Shown: positions 1 to 7,746 of the stretch, one piece after another
Position numbering within the stretch: the first letter of the stretch is position 1
Layout of the letters: each line of letters begins with the position of its first letter
The notes under the pieces: generated by a model
Databases searched by the model: none
The model's input: only the letters and a program-made list of their open reading frames with translations
Told to the model about the DNA's origin: nothing
Program-made: the position numbers and the translations under genes
NCBI GenBank assembly: GCA_004210915.1
Contig: SEGS01000017.1
Span: 1-50,568 of the forward strand
From: Variovorax sp.
GTDB taxonomy: Bacteria; Pseudomonadota; Gammaproteobacteria; Burkholderiales; Burkholderiaceae_C
Direction: 5' to 3'
Length of the DNA stretch: 50,568 nucleotides

Positions 1-714
1 GTCTCGCTGGGCGCCTGGTTCTATGCGATCGCGAAACTGCCGCTGGCCACGGCCGTGACGCTCAACTACATGAGCAGCGTCTGGATCGCGGCCTTCCTGA
101 TCGGTGGCGCCCTGCTCGCATGGGTGCCGATGCCCGGGCGCGACGGGCGCATCGAGCGCCCACCGCTGCAGGGCATGCTGGTGCTCACCGTGCTGGCGGG
201 CTTTGCAGGTGTGGTGCTGATGCTCAAACCCTCGCTCGACGACAACCAGGCCTTCGCCGGTTTGATCGGGCTGCTATCAGGACTGACCGCCGCATTCGCC
301 TACATGCAGGTGGTCGCGCTGTCGCGGCTGGGCGAGCCGGAGGCGCGCACGGTTTTCTACTTTGCCGTGGGCTCGGCGGTCGCCGGCGGCCTGGCCGCAG
401 TGGTCGATGGCTTCTCGGCATGGCCGGGCTGGATGTCCGCGCTCTGGCTGCTGCCGATCGGCGTCCTGGCCGCGCTCGGCCAGCTGTGCATGACGCGCGC
501 GTATGCCACGGCCAAGACCGAGGGCGGCACACTGCTGGTGGCCAATCTCCAGTATTCGGGCATCGTGTTCGCGGCCATCTACAGCGTCGTGCTGTTTGGC
601 GACAAGATCGACGCGGCCGGATGGGCCGGCATGGCCCTGATCGTGGCCAGCGGCATTGCGGCCACTGTGTTGCGCCAGCGCACCGTGCCCAAGGCCCCGG
701 CCGAAGAACATTGA
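1..714 (+). CDS. EamA/DMT-family transporter, 5' truncated by window edge
   Basis: The frame is open from the first base, so the start lies outside the window; 237 C-terminal residues are visible. The protein is very hydrophobic, with at least six membrane spans separated by short loops, and the second half repeats the helix pattern of the first, as in the EamA (drug/metabolite transporter) family. An early stretch AVTLNYMSSVW resembles the start of an EamA repeat. These are inner-membrane transporters of small metabolites; the substrate cannot be read from the sequence. The stop is followed after 11 bases, including a GGAG ribosome site, by the sulfurtransferase gene, so the two are probably co-transcribed. 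Confidence 0.85.
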   Translation, partial: VSLGAWFYAIAKLPLATAVTLNYMSSVWIAAFLIGGALLAWVPMPGRDGRIERPPLQGMLVLTVLAGFAGVVLMLKPSLDDNQAFAGLIGLLSGLTAAFAYMQVVALSRLGEPEARTVFYFAVGSAVAGGLAAVVDGFSAWPGWMSALWLLPIGVLAALGQLCMTRAYATAKTEGGTLLVANLQYSGIVFAAIYSVVLFGDKIDAAGWAGMALIVASGIAATVLRQRTVPKAPAEEH

Positions 715-725
715 AGGAGTCACCG

Positions 726-1634
726 ATGTACACCACCCTCATCAGCATCGAGCAACTGCGCGCCCTGCAGGGCGCCGGCACGCCGCACATGCTGTTCGAC
801 TGCAGCTTCGAACTCATGAAGCCGGAGGCCGGCGCACAGAAGTACGCAGAGGCCCACATCCCCGGCGCCGTGCACGCCAACCTCGACACCGACCTCAGCG
901 CGCCGCACGGCCGCCCGGGCCACGATGGCAAGGTGATCGTGTCGCACGAAGCCGGCGAACCCGCCTCCGGCGGTCGCCATCCCCTGCCCAGCCGCGAGAA
1001 GTTTGCCGCCTGGCTCAGCAGCGTGGGCTTTCGCAACGACATGCAGGCGGTCGTGTACGACCGCAACGGCGCCAACTACTGCGGCCGCCTCTGGTGGATG
1101 CTCAAGTGGATGGGGCACGAGGCTGTTGCCGTGCTCGACGGCGGCCTGCAGGCATGGCAGGCGTCCGGTGGCGAGGTCACTGCGCGCGAGGAGCCGGCGC
1201 ACTTCCAGGCCAACTTCGTGCCGGGCGAACCGCTGGCGCGCCTGGTCGACACGGCCACGGTGGCGGCTGGCCTTGGCCAGCCATCGCAAACCATCGTCGA
1301 CGCCCGCGCGGGCGCTCGCTATCGCGGCGAGGTGGAACCTCTGGACCCGATCGCAGGTCACATTCCCGGGGCGCTCAACCGCCCTTTCGCCCACAACCTC
1401 GGCCCCGATGGCCACTTCAAGCCGGCCGCGCAACTGCGCGCCGAGTTCGAGGCGCTGCTCGGGGGCCGCAATCCGTCGACGGTCGTCCATCAATGCGGCA
1501 GCGGCGTCAGCGCCGTGCCGAACCTGCTCGCGATGCAGATCGCCGGCTTCGGGACGACCGCGCTCTATGCCGGCAGCTGGAGCGAATGGAGCAACACGCC
1601 GGGGCTGCCGACCCGGCAAGGCGCAGAACCATGA
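726..1634 (+). CDS. Two-domain rhodanese-type sulfurtransferase (SseA-like)
   Basis: 302 residues, the usual length for thiosulfate or 3-mercaptopyruvate sulfurtransferases. An N-terminal inactive rhodanese domain (about residues 10-140, ending in VLDGGLQAWQ) is followed by a catalytic domain whose loop HQCGSGVSA puts the persulfide-forming Cys near residue 257. CGSGV(S/T)A is the loop typical of mercaptopyruvate sulfurtransferases, so that substrate is favoured over thiosulfate, by inference. It moves sulfur to thiol acceptors or cyanide in the cytoplasm. The ATG at 726 has GGAG about seven bases upstream. Its stop overlaps the next start (ATGA), which indicates translational coupling to the DUF2796 gene. 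Confidence 0.88.
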   Translation: MYTTLISIEQLRALQGAGTPHMLFDCSFELMKPEAGAQKYAEAHIPGAVHANLDTDLSAPHGRPGHDGKVIVSHEAGEPASGGRHPLPSREKFAAWLSSVGFRNDMQAVVYDRNGANYCGRLWWMLKWMGHEAVAVLDGGLQAWQASGGEVTAREEPAHFQANFVPGEPLARLVDTATVAAGLGQPSQTIVDARAGARYRGEVEPLDPIAGHIPGALNRPFAHNLGPDGHFKPAAQLRAEFEALLGGRNPSTVVHQCGSGVSAVPNLLAMQIAGFGTTALYAGSWSEWSNTPGLPTRQGAEP

Positions 1635-2176
1635 GTCTTTTCCGAAACCTTTCGATCGCCGCTCTGTGCCTGGGCCTTGCTGGCGTCGCCGGCGCGCAGA
1701 AGCACAACCACCAGCACGCCCATGTGCATGGCCAGATGGAACTGACGGTCGCCGTCGACGGACCCCGCCTCGTGATCGAGTTGGCGTCCCCGCTCGACAG
1801 CATCGTCGGCTTCGAACGCGCGCCGAAGAACGATGCCGAGAAGAAGACGGTCGAGAGCGCCCTGGCCAAGCTCCGCGCGGCCGACCAGCTGTTCGCCATC
1901 GACCCTGCGGCCCGCTGCAAGGCGGGGGATGTCGACCTCCGCTCGGCAGCGCTGGGCGTCGGAAAGGCGGAACCCGAGGCGCAGGCCGGCCATGCCGACC
2001 TCGATGCCACCTTCACGTTCGAGTGCGGCGATGCGGCAGCGGCGCGCTACATCGACGTCGCACTGTTCACCGCTTTCAAGGGCGCGCGACAGATCGACGC
2101 GCAGATCGCTACATCGCAGGGTCAGTTCAAGCGCAACCTGAAGCGCCCGACCGCCCGCCTCGCCTGGGGCAAGTGA
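1631..2176 (+). CDS. zrgA: ZrgA/DUF2796 periplasmic zinc-uptake-associated protein
   Basis: 181 residues with a Sec signal peptide (hydrophobic stretch about residues 8-20, cleavage after AGA). A histidine cluster (KHNHQHAHVHGQMEL) lies directly at the mature N terminus, followed by a beta-rich domain and two Cys later on, as in the DUF2796/ZrgA family. Family members are induced by zinc starvation and help zinc acquisition; the His cluster is the obvious metal ligand. It overlaps the sulfurtransferase stop by four bases and is followed by an ABC ATPase, a MacB-like permease and a DUF3299 protein. The same four-gene order is known from Pseudomonas (PA4063-PA4066) and is similar in Vibrio zrg clusters. 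I saw no convincing Zur box nearby. Confidence 0.85.
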   Translation: MSLFRNLSIAALCLGLAGVAGAQKHNHQHAHVHGQMELTVAVDGPRLVIELASPLDSIVGFERAPKNDAEKKTVESALAKLRAADQLFAIDPAARCKAGDVDLRSAALGVGKAEPEAQAGHADLDATFTFECGDAAAARYIDVALFTAFKGARQIDAQIATSQGQFKRNLKRPTARLAWGK

Positions 2177-2180
2177 TCGC

Positions 2181-2873
2181 GTGACCGTTCTTGCCGTCCG
2201 CGACCTGCGCTTCGCCTGGCCCGGTGCTGCGGAGCCGGTGATCGACATCGCGCAGTTGGAGATCGCCGCCGGCGAGGCCGTGTTCCTGCACGGGCCGAGC
2301 GGCTGCGGCAAGAGCACGCTGCTCTCATTGATGGCCGGCGTGCTGCTGGCCGACGCGGGCCAGGTGACGCTGCTCGACCGCGACTGGGCCGCGTTGTCGG
2401 GCGCCGGGCGCGACCGCAGCCGCGTCGACCATGTCGGCTACATCTTCCAGCAGTTCAACCTGCTGCCGTACCTGAGCGCGATCGACAACGTCCTGCTGCC
2501 CTGCCGCTTTTCGCAGCGGCGTGACGCCCGGGCCGCACGCGACGGCAGCGCGCGGCAGCAGGCCGGCCAGTTGCTCTCGCAGATGGGGCTGGACAACACG
2601 CTCTGGGTGCGCCCGGCCATGCACCTGTCGGTCGGCCAGCAACAGCGCGTGGCCGCTGCCCGTGCGCTGATCGGGCAACCGGAACTGGTGATCGCCGACG
2701 AGCCGACCTCGGCCCTGGACGAAGACCGGCGCGAAGCGTTCCTCGACGTGCTGCTGGCTGCGTGCACCGCCAGCGGCAGCGCGCTGGTGTTCGTGAGCCA
2801 CGACCAGCGCATTGCGGCGCGCTTCGGCCGGCACATCCTGCTGCCCGAGATCAACCGGGCCGCACGACCATGA
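2181..2873 (+). CDS. ABC transporter ATP-binding protein of the zinc-linked cluster
   Basis: 230 residues, a single nucleotide-binding domain. Walker A is GPSGCGKST (about residues 39-47), the Q-loop follows in FQQFNLLPY, the signature is LSVGQQQR, Walker B is LVIADEPTSALD, and the switch His lies in FVSHDQR. It belongs to the LolD/MacB-type ATPases that power FtsX-like mechanotransmission permeases. The GTG start at 2181 follows the ZrgA stop by only four bases, and no better start is seen. The last four bases overlap the permease start (ATGA). It should energise the permease at the inner membrane; import of zinc itself is not shown. Confidence 0.9.
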   Translation: MTVLAVRDLRFAWPGAAEPVIDIAQLEIAAGEAVFLHGPSGCGKSTLLSLMAGVLLADAGQVTLLDRDWAALSGAGRDRSRVDHVGYIFQQFNLLPYLSAIDNVLLPCRFSQRRDARAARDGSARQQAGQLLSQMGLDNTLWVRPAMHLSVGQQQRVAAARALIGQPELVIADEPTSALDEDRREAFLDVLLAACTASGSALVFVSHDQRIAARFGRHILLPEINRAARP

Positions 2874-4132
2874 AAGCCCTCGTTTCGCTCGCCTGGCGCA
2901 GCGCCTGGAACCGGCGCTTCACGCTCGCCCTCACGGTGCTATCGATCGCGCTGTCGACGCTGCTGCTGCTGGGCGTGGAGCGCATCCGCACCGAGCTGCG
3001 GAACAACTTCGCCTCGTCGGTGTCGGGCACCGATCTCATCGTGGGTGCGCGCACGGGCTCGACCCAGCTGCTGCTGTATTCGGTGTTCCGCATCGGCGCC
3101 GCCACCAACAACATCCAGTGGAAGAGCGTGCAGGCGCTGCAGGCGCATCCGGGCGTGGACTGGGTGGTGCCGCTGTCGCTCGGCGATTCGCACCGGGGCT
3201 TCTCGGTGCTGGCCACGACGCCCGCCTACTTCGCGCACTTTCGCTACGGCAATCGTCAGCCGCTCGCGCTTCGCGAAGGCCAGGCCTTCGATTCGCTGTT
3301 CGATGCGGTCGTCGGCGCCGAGGTGGCCGACAAACTCGGCTACCGCGTCGGGCAGAAGATCACCCTGGCGCACGGCAGCGGCGAGCTCAACATCGCGGAG
3401 CACACCGACAAGCCCTTCACCGTGGTCGGCGTGCTCGCGCGTACCGGGACGCCGGTCGACCGCACCGTGCACATCGGGCTGGCGGCGATGGAGGCGATCC
3501 ACCTCGAATGGGCCGGCGGCGCGCCGATGCCCGGCGTCAAGATCCCGGCCGATCAGGTGCGCAAGTTCGACCTCACTCCCAAGAGCGTCACGGCCGCCCT
3601 GGTCGGCCTGAAGAACCGCGCGGCCGTGTTCGGCGTCCAGCGCTGGGTGTCGACCTACGACGGCGAACCGCTGATGGCGATCCTGCCCGGCGTCGCGCTC
3701 GACGAGCTGTGGGGCGTGATCGGCATCGGCGAGAACGCGCTGCTGGCCATGTCCGCGCTGGTGGCCCTGGTCAGTCTGGCCGGGCTGGTCTCGGTGGTGA
3801 TGGCCGGCCTGAACGAGCGCCGCCGCGAGCTTGCGGTGCTGCGCGCCGTCGGGGCGAGCCTGCGCCATGTGATGGCGCTGCTCGCGATCGAGGGCGCGAT
3901 CGTCACGCTGCTCGGCGTCGTGCTCGGAACCGTGCTCGCGGTGCTGGGCATCGCCCTGCTCTCGCCATGGCTGCAGGCGCAGTTCGGCCTCGCGCTCAGC
4001 CTGTCGGCTCCTACACTCAACGAAGCCATGCTGCTGGCCGCCTTGTTGGCGGCGGGATGGCTGGCCAGCCTGCTGCCCGGCATCCGCGCCTACCGGTTGT
4101 CGCTCGCCGACGGGCTTTCACCCAGGATTTGA
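2870..4132 (+). CDS. MacB/FtsX-type ABC permease of the zinc-linked cluster
   Basis: 420 residues. One N-terminal membrane helix (about 18-38) precedes a large periplasmic MacB_PCD-like domain, then three C-terminal helices (about 280-410) with the FtsX family pattern, including NERRRELAVLRAVGAS between helices 2 and 3. This is the layout of type VII ABC transporters, which work mechanically on periplasmic partners rather than as a classic pore. The start overlaps the ATPase stop by four bases. Periplasmic ZrgA on one side and the DUF3299 protein on the other are the likely partners. The direction of transport and the cargo are unknown. Confidence 0.88.
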   Translation: MKALVSLAWRSAWNRRFTLALTVLSIALSTLLLLGVERIRTELRNNFASSVSGTDLIVGARTGSTQLLLYSVFRIGAATNNIQWKSVQALQAHPGVDWVVPLSLGDSHRGFSVLATTPAYFAHFRYGNRQPLALREGQAFDSLFDAVVGAEVADKLGYRVGQKITLAHGSGELNIAEHTDKPFTVVGVLARTGTPVDRTVHIGLAAMEAIHLEWAGGAPMPGVKIPADQVRKFDLTPKSVTAALVGLKNRAAVFGVQRWVSTYDGEPLMAILPGVALDELWGVIGIGENALLAMSALVALVSLAGLVSVVMAGLNERRRELAVLRAVGASLRHVMALLAIEGAIVTLLGVVLGTVLAVLGIALLSPWLQAQFGLALSLSAPTLNEAMLLAALLAAGWLASLLPGIRAYRLSLADGLSPRI

Positions 4133-4136
4133 AGCC

Positions 4137-4757
4137 ATGCCCATGCACCCGCAACTCCGCCTCGCATTGACCCTCGTCGCCGGCACCGGCCTCCTGGCCG
4201 CGGCGCTCATGACCGCCGGTGCCGCCGATCCGCCGCCACCACCGACTTCGCCCACGCAACCGCTGGGCGGCAAGGCCGCGCCGAAGGCGGCCGCCGGTCA
4301 GCCGCGCCAGATCACCTGGGAGGAATTGGTGCCGAAGGACTGGGACCCGATGAAGGAATTCAAGGGCCTCGACCTCGGTGCGCTGCAGGACGGCGACCCG
4401 CGGGCCAACGAACTGCTGCTGAAGATGCAGGAGGTCTCGAACAACGCGCCGACCAATCCGGCCATGAACGGCGTGGAGGTTCGCTTGCCCGGCTTCATCG
4501 TCCCGCTCGAACAAAACAAGGGCGAGATCACCGAGTTCCTGCTGGTGCCCTACTTCGGCGCCTGCATCCACACGCCGCCGCCGCCGGCCAACCAGATCCT
4601 GCATGTGCGGCCGCAAAAAGGCGCGAAGTTCCGCGCCATGGACACGGTCTGGGTCAGCGGCAAGCTGCAGACCGCGCGCAACGATTCAATGATGGGCGTG
4701 AGCGGCTACCAGATGACGGCCGCCAGCGTGAGCAAGTACACCGGCGGCGCCAAGTAG
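4137..4757 (+). CDS. DUF3299 exported protein of the zinc-linked cluster
   Basis: 206 residues. The N terminus has a signal-type hydrophobic stretch (about 8-28), then a Pro/Ala-rich linker, then the DUF3299 domain from about residue 60. That domain contains ITWEELVPKDWDP, RLPGFIVPLE and the conserved segment YFGACIHTPPPPANQI, whose Cys and His could bind a metal. DUF3299 proteins sit with DUF2796 and MacB-like ABC genes in zinc-responsive clusters; no biochemical role is established to my knowledge. The gene starts four bases after the permease stop, so it is the last gene of the operon. Confidence 0.85.
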   Translation: MPMHPQLRLALTLVAGTGLLAAALMTAGAADPPPPPTSPTQPLGGKAAPKAAAGQPRQITWEELVPKDWDPMKEFKGLDLGALQDGDPRANELLLKMQEVSNNAPTNPAMNGVEVRLPGFIVPLEQNKGEITEFLLVPYFGACIHTPPPPANQILHVRPQKGAKFRAMDTVWVSGKLQTARNDSMMGVSGYQMTAASVSKYTGGAK

Positions 4758-4788
4758 GAACGCGTCCGTGCGGGGAGAAACCAGCGCC

Positions 4789-5223
4789 ATGAGCGACGGA
4801 AAAACGCCGTGGAGCCCACGCGTCTTGCTGGGCGCGCTGGCGCTGTTCGCCTGCGTCCACCTGCCTGCTCAAACCGTGTCAGCCCCCGCAGGAACAGCGG
4901 CGCCCGCGGGCTGGGGCGCCATCGCAGCCAAACAGGGCTGGTACGGCTACACCTTCAACCGCGCATCGCGCGCCGACGCCGAGCGGGAAGCGATGGCCCA
5001 ATGCAACCGCGCGGCGGGCCGCGCACAGCCGTGCGAGGTGCGCGCCGCCTTCGCGCAAACCTGCGGCGCACTGGCCACCGGCAATTACGGGGAATGGGGC
5101 ACAGCGACGGGCGCAACCGCGGGCATCGCGGGCCAGGCGGCTATCGCGGAATGCGGACGCCATTTGCCGACGGAGCCGTGCAAGGTGCTCGTCAGCGTCT
5201 GCTCGTCGCCCGGACCGACCTGA
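4789..5223 (+). CDS. DUF4189-like exported protein
   Basis: 144 residues from the ATG at 4789, chosen over an upstream GTG at 4768 because GGGGAG lies about 11-16 bases before it. A signal peptide (about residues 11-30) is followed by WGAIAAKQGWYGYTFN, the opening of DUF4189 domains, and a pattern of repeated Cys (six in the mature part) that suggests disulfides. A weak second repeat (AQC..., then AEC...) is visible. DUF4189 proteins are small secreted or periplasmic proteins of unknown function. It follows the zinc cluster by about 30 bases and may share its transcript, but need not share its function. Confidence 0.72.
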   Translation: MSDGKTPWSPRVLLGALALFACVHLPAQTVSAPAGTAAPAGWGAIAAKQGWYGYTFNRASRADAEREAMAQCNRAAGRAQPCEVRAAFAQTCGALATGNYGEWGTATGATAGIAGQAAIAECGRHLPTEPCKVLVSVCSSPGPT

Positions 5224-5291
5224 GGCACCGTCCCCGCGGAGCCACGGCGACGCGCCCTTGGACCCGCGTGCCGCATGCCGGCGCCGCAAGC

Positions 5292-5513
5292 TCAGTCGGG
5301 CGCCTGAACGGTCCGCCCACTCTCCTCGTCGGCCGGCACGTTGTCGGCGTCGAGCCCGCTGGCGTCGCTCAGGTCGATGCCGGTTTCTTCGGACAAAACG
5401 TCCGTGCCTTCGTCCTCGGGCGAGGCGAAGCCTTCATCGATCAAACCATCGGCCTCGTCGGTCGGGCTGGACGGTGTACCCGCACGGCGGGTCGCGTCAG
5501 TTGCATCGGTCAT
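5292..5513 (-). CDS. Small acidic hypothetical protein
   Basis: 73 residues, rich in Asp, Glu, Ser and Thr, with no membrane segment, cysteine or recognisable motif. The start at 5513 is preferred to one 36 bases further upstream because a strong AGGAAGG ribosome site precedes it by about eight bases. The strongly acidic composition suggests a disordered protein. It lies downstream of the ZIP transporter on the same strand (112-base gap) and convergent with the DUF4189 gene. I do not recognise a family. The ribosome site and high-GC codon use make it more likely real than not. Confidence 0.55.
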   Translation of the reverse strand: MTDATDATRRAGTPSSPTDEADGLIDEGFASPEDEGTDVLSEETGIDLSDASGLDADNVPADEESGRTVQAPD

Positions 5514-5625
5514 GGCGAAACTTCCTTCCTGAAAAGATGAGGGCGTCATGGGCAGATCATGCCCCCGCGCCCTTCATCGTCCGTGTCGGAGACGGCGCCG
5601 AGGGAAGCATGCGGCGTCGCCTGGA

Positions 5626-6576
5626 TCAGTCCTTGTGCGCCGCGGCGCCCTCACCCGCTTCATGCGCATGACCGCTGTGGTCGCCATGCGCCTGACCATG
5701 GTCGTGCCCGTGGTGATCGCCATGCGCCAGCCGGCTCACCGCCGTGACCAGCACGATGCCCGCGACCAGCCAGGCGATCTGTGCGGCGGTCTGGCGCGCG
5801 GGCAGGCGCTTCTGCAGCTGCGGAATCAGGTCGGCCAGTGCCACGTAGACGAAGCTGCTGCTGGCCAGCACCAGGAAATAGGGCAACCAGCCCTTGAGTT
5901 GGTCGACCAGCCACCAGCCGACCAGGCCGCCCAGCGCGGTCATGGTGCCCGCGAGCGACACCTTGACGAGCGCGGCGCGGGGGTTGGGCGAGGTCTGCCG
6001 CAGCACGATCAGGTCGCCGATGTGGTGCGGCACCTCGTGCGCCAGCACGGCCAGCGCGGCCACCAGCCCGAGCCGGGTGTCGGCGATGAAGGCGGAGGCG
6101 ATCAGGATGCCGTCGCCGAAGCAATGCACGCTGTCGCCCGTCAGCACGGCCCAGCCGCCGCCGGTGCGGCCGTGGGCGTGGGCGTGGGCGTGGGCGTGAT
6201 GATGGTGCCCTTGGTGGTGACCATGGCTGTGGTGGGCGTGGTCCGCATGTGCGTGATCCGCCGCACCGTCGGCCGCGTCGTGGTTGTGTTCGTGGCCGTG
6301 GTGCCAGAGCTCGGCCTTGTCGAGCAGGAAGAAGAACACGAGGCCAAACAGCAGCACGCCGAACAGCAACGCGGGCGCGATCCGGCTCTCGAAGGCCTCA
6401 GGCAGCAGGTGCATGAACGCGGTCGCCAGCAGCGCGCCGGCCGCCAGGCTCAAGAGGTGCTGCGGGTTCACGCCGCCCGCTTCGTTGCGCACGCCGACGC
6501 GCAGCAGCAGTGCGGCAATCCAGACACTTCCGATGCCAGCGACCAGGGTGGCGCCGAGGATGACGATCAAATTCAT
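5626..6576 (-). CDS. ZIP-family metal transporter with His-rich loop
   Basis: 316 residues, eight predicted membrane helices. Helix 4 carries HCFGDGILIASAF and helix 5 carries AHEVPHHIGDL, the paired metal-binding motifs of ZIP (SLC39-like) transporters. The cytoplasmic loop between helices 3 and 4 (about residues 90-137) is extremely His-rich, with alternating His-Ala, and the C-terminal tail is also His-rich. These probably sense or buffer zinc, as in other ZIP proteins. The expected role is import of Zn(II) or similar ions across the inner membrane. It sits less than 1 kb from the ZrgA-type cluster, on the other strand. Confidence 0.88.
   Translation of the reverse strand: MNLIVILGATLVAGIGSVWIAALLLRVGVRNEAGGVNPQHLLSLAAGALLATAFMHLLPEAFESRIAPALLFGVLLFGLVFFFLLDKAELWHHGHEHNHDAADGAADHAHADHAHHSHGHHQGHHHHAHAHAHAHGRTGGGWAVLTGDSVHCFGDGILIASAFIADTRLGLVAALAVLAHEVPHHIGDLIVLRQTSPNPRAALVKVSLAGTMTALGGLVGWWLVDQLKGWLPYFLVLASSSFVYVALADLIPQLQKRLPARQTAAQIAWLVAGIVLVTAVSRLAHGDHHGHDHGQAHGDHSGHAHEAGEGAAAHKD
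6172..6198. repeat. In-frame hexanucleotide repeat in the ZIP gene
   Basis: Four perfect copies of GTGGGC plus a final GTG. On the coding (minus) strand they specify alternating His and Ala in the metal-binding loop of the ZIP transporter. Because the unit is six bases, slippage would add or remove His-Ala pairs without shifting the frame. Confidence 0.85.
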
Positions 6577-6632
6577 GGCGACTCGCGCGATAAGGCGGAC
6601 CTTCCGGCCCGATGCAGTTCACAAATACAAGA

Positions 6633-6655
6633 AGGCCGTCCATGGGACGGCCTTC
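6633..6655 (-). terminator. Intrinsic-terminator-like hairpin after the dienelactone hydrolase gene
   Basis: A perfect 10-bp stem (AAGGCCGTCC / GGACGGCCTT) with a three-base loop. On the minus strand it is followed by CTTGTATTTG, a partly T-rich tail. It lies 30 bases past the stop of the hydrolase gene and before the ZIP gene, so it probably separates the two transcripts. Confidence 0.6.
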
Positions 6656-6684
6656 GCAGGGTGGCGTGGCGGCTGGCGGTGCCG

Positions 6685-7593
6685 TCAGGCGACACCGTTG
6701 GCTTTGAACCAGGCCAGGGCGCGGTTCCAGCCGTCGTCCGCCGGGCCCACGATGTAGCTCGGCCGGTAGTCGGCGTGGAACGCGTGGCCCGCTTCGGGGT
6801 ACACGACAAAGGTCGAAGCCTTCGCTGCCGCAGTCCCGGTGGCGAGGGCCGCTTTCATCTTATCAACCGTGTCAAGGGGGATGCCCTGGTCCTTGCCGCC
6901 ATAGAGGCCGAGCACCGGCGCCTTGAGCGCAGCGGCAATGTCGACCGGGTGCGTCGGCGTCGTCGGGCTGGCGGTGCCGACCAGCCGGCCGTACCAGGCG
7001 ACACCGGCCTTGACCTTGCCTGTCGCCGCGTACAGCCAGGTGATGCGGCCGCCCCAGCAGAAGCCGGTGATGCCCGCCTTCGACACGTCGCCGCCGTTGG
7101 CAGCGGCGAACTGCAGGGCGCCGTCGAGGTCGGCCATCACCTGGGCATCGGGCACCTTGCTCACGATGTCGGCCTGCAGCTTGGGGATGTCGGTGTAGCC
7201 CTTGGGGTCGCCTTGGCGCGCGAACATTTCAGGGGCGATTGCCAGGTAGCCCAGCTTCGCGAAGCGGCGGCAGGTGTCGGCGATGTATTCGTGCACGCCG
7301 AAGATCTCCTGGATCACCAGGATCACCGGGAGCCCCGTCTTGCCGGCGGGCGCCGCCATGTAGGCCGGCACATCGAAGCCATTGACCTTGAAGCTGACCG
7401 GGCCGGCCTTTAGGCCGTCGGCCGATGTCTTGATCACGGTTTGCGCGGTGACGGGCAACACCGCGGCGGCGTAGCCCACGCCCAGCGCCGCCTTCAAAGC
7501 GGTGCGACGGGTGGCGCCTTGTTCGGTGCTGGCGCCAGGACGCAGCGAATCAAAATCGGCTTGAAGGTCGGAACGGCTGTCGAGTGAGGTCAT
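6685..7593 (-). CDS. Dienelactone hydrolase-family protein with Tat signal
   Basis: 302 residues. The ATG at 7593 has GGAGATC just upstream and is preferred to longer in-frame starts. The N terminus carries a twin-arginine-type signal (TRRTALKAA, about residues 28-36, followed by a hydrophobic stretch), so export by Tat is likely. The alpha/beta-hydrolase core has the dienelactone hydrolase nucleophile motif GFCWGG, Asp in GLYGGKDQGIP and His in EAGHAFHADYRP, giving a Cys-Asp-His triad. The family hydrolyses dienelactone or related esters; with a periplasmic location and no chloroaromatic genes nearby, the real substrate is unknown. It is divergent from the oxidoreductase gene at 7747. Confidence 0.88.
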   Translation of the reverse strand: MTSLDSRSDLQADFDSLRPGASTEQGATRRTALKAALGVGYAAAVLPVTAQTVIKTSADGLKAGPVSFKVNGFDVPAYMAAPAGKTGLPVILVIQEIFGVHEYIADTCRRFAKLGYLAIAPEMFARQGDPKGYTDIPKLQADIVSKVPDAQVMADLDGALQFAAANGGDVSKAGITGFCWGGRITWLYAATGKVKAGVAWYGRLVGTASPTTPTHPVDIAAALKAPVLGLYGGKDQGIPLDTVDKMKAALATGTAAAKASTFVVYPEAGHAFHADYRPSYIVGPADDGWNRALAWFKANGVA

Positions 7594-7746
7594 CGGATCT
7601 CCATGAATGTCGGACGGACGGGGTGCGCGGTCGCGCACGCCGCAATGTAGGGGATTGGCACGCCCCCTGCGCAACCGGGGTCAAGGCCGCACGCCGCCTG
7701 GCTCTACAGTGCGGGCATTGCGCTTTTTTCTCGAGGAGTCTTCTTT

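Noticed and set aside
2181..4132. Reading the ABC pair as LolCDE or a MacAB drug efflux pump.
   Set aside because: The fold is similar, but there is no second Lol permease and no MacA or outer-membrane partner. The DUF2796 and DUF3299 neighbours point to the zinc-linked cluster.
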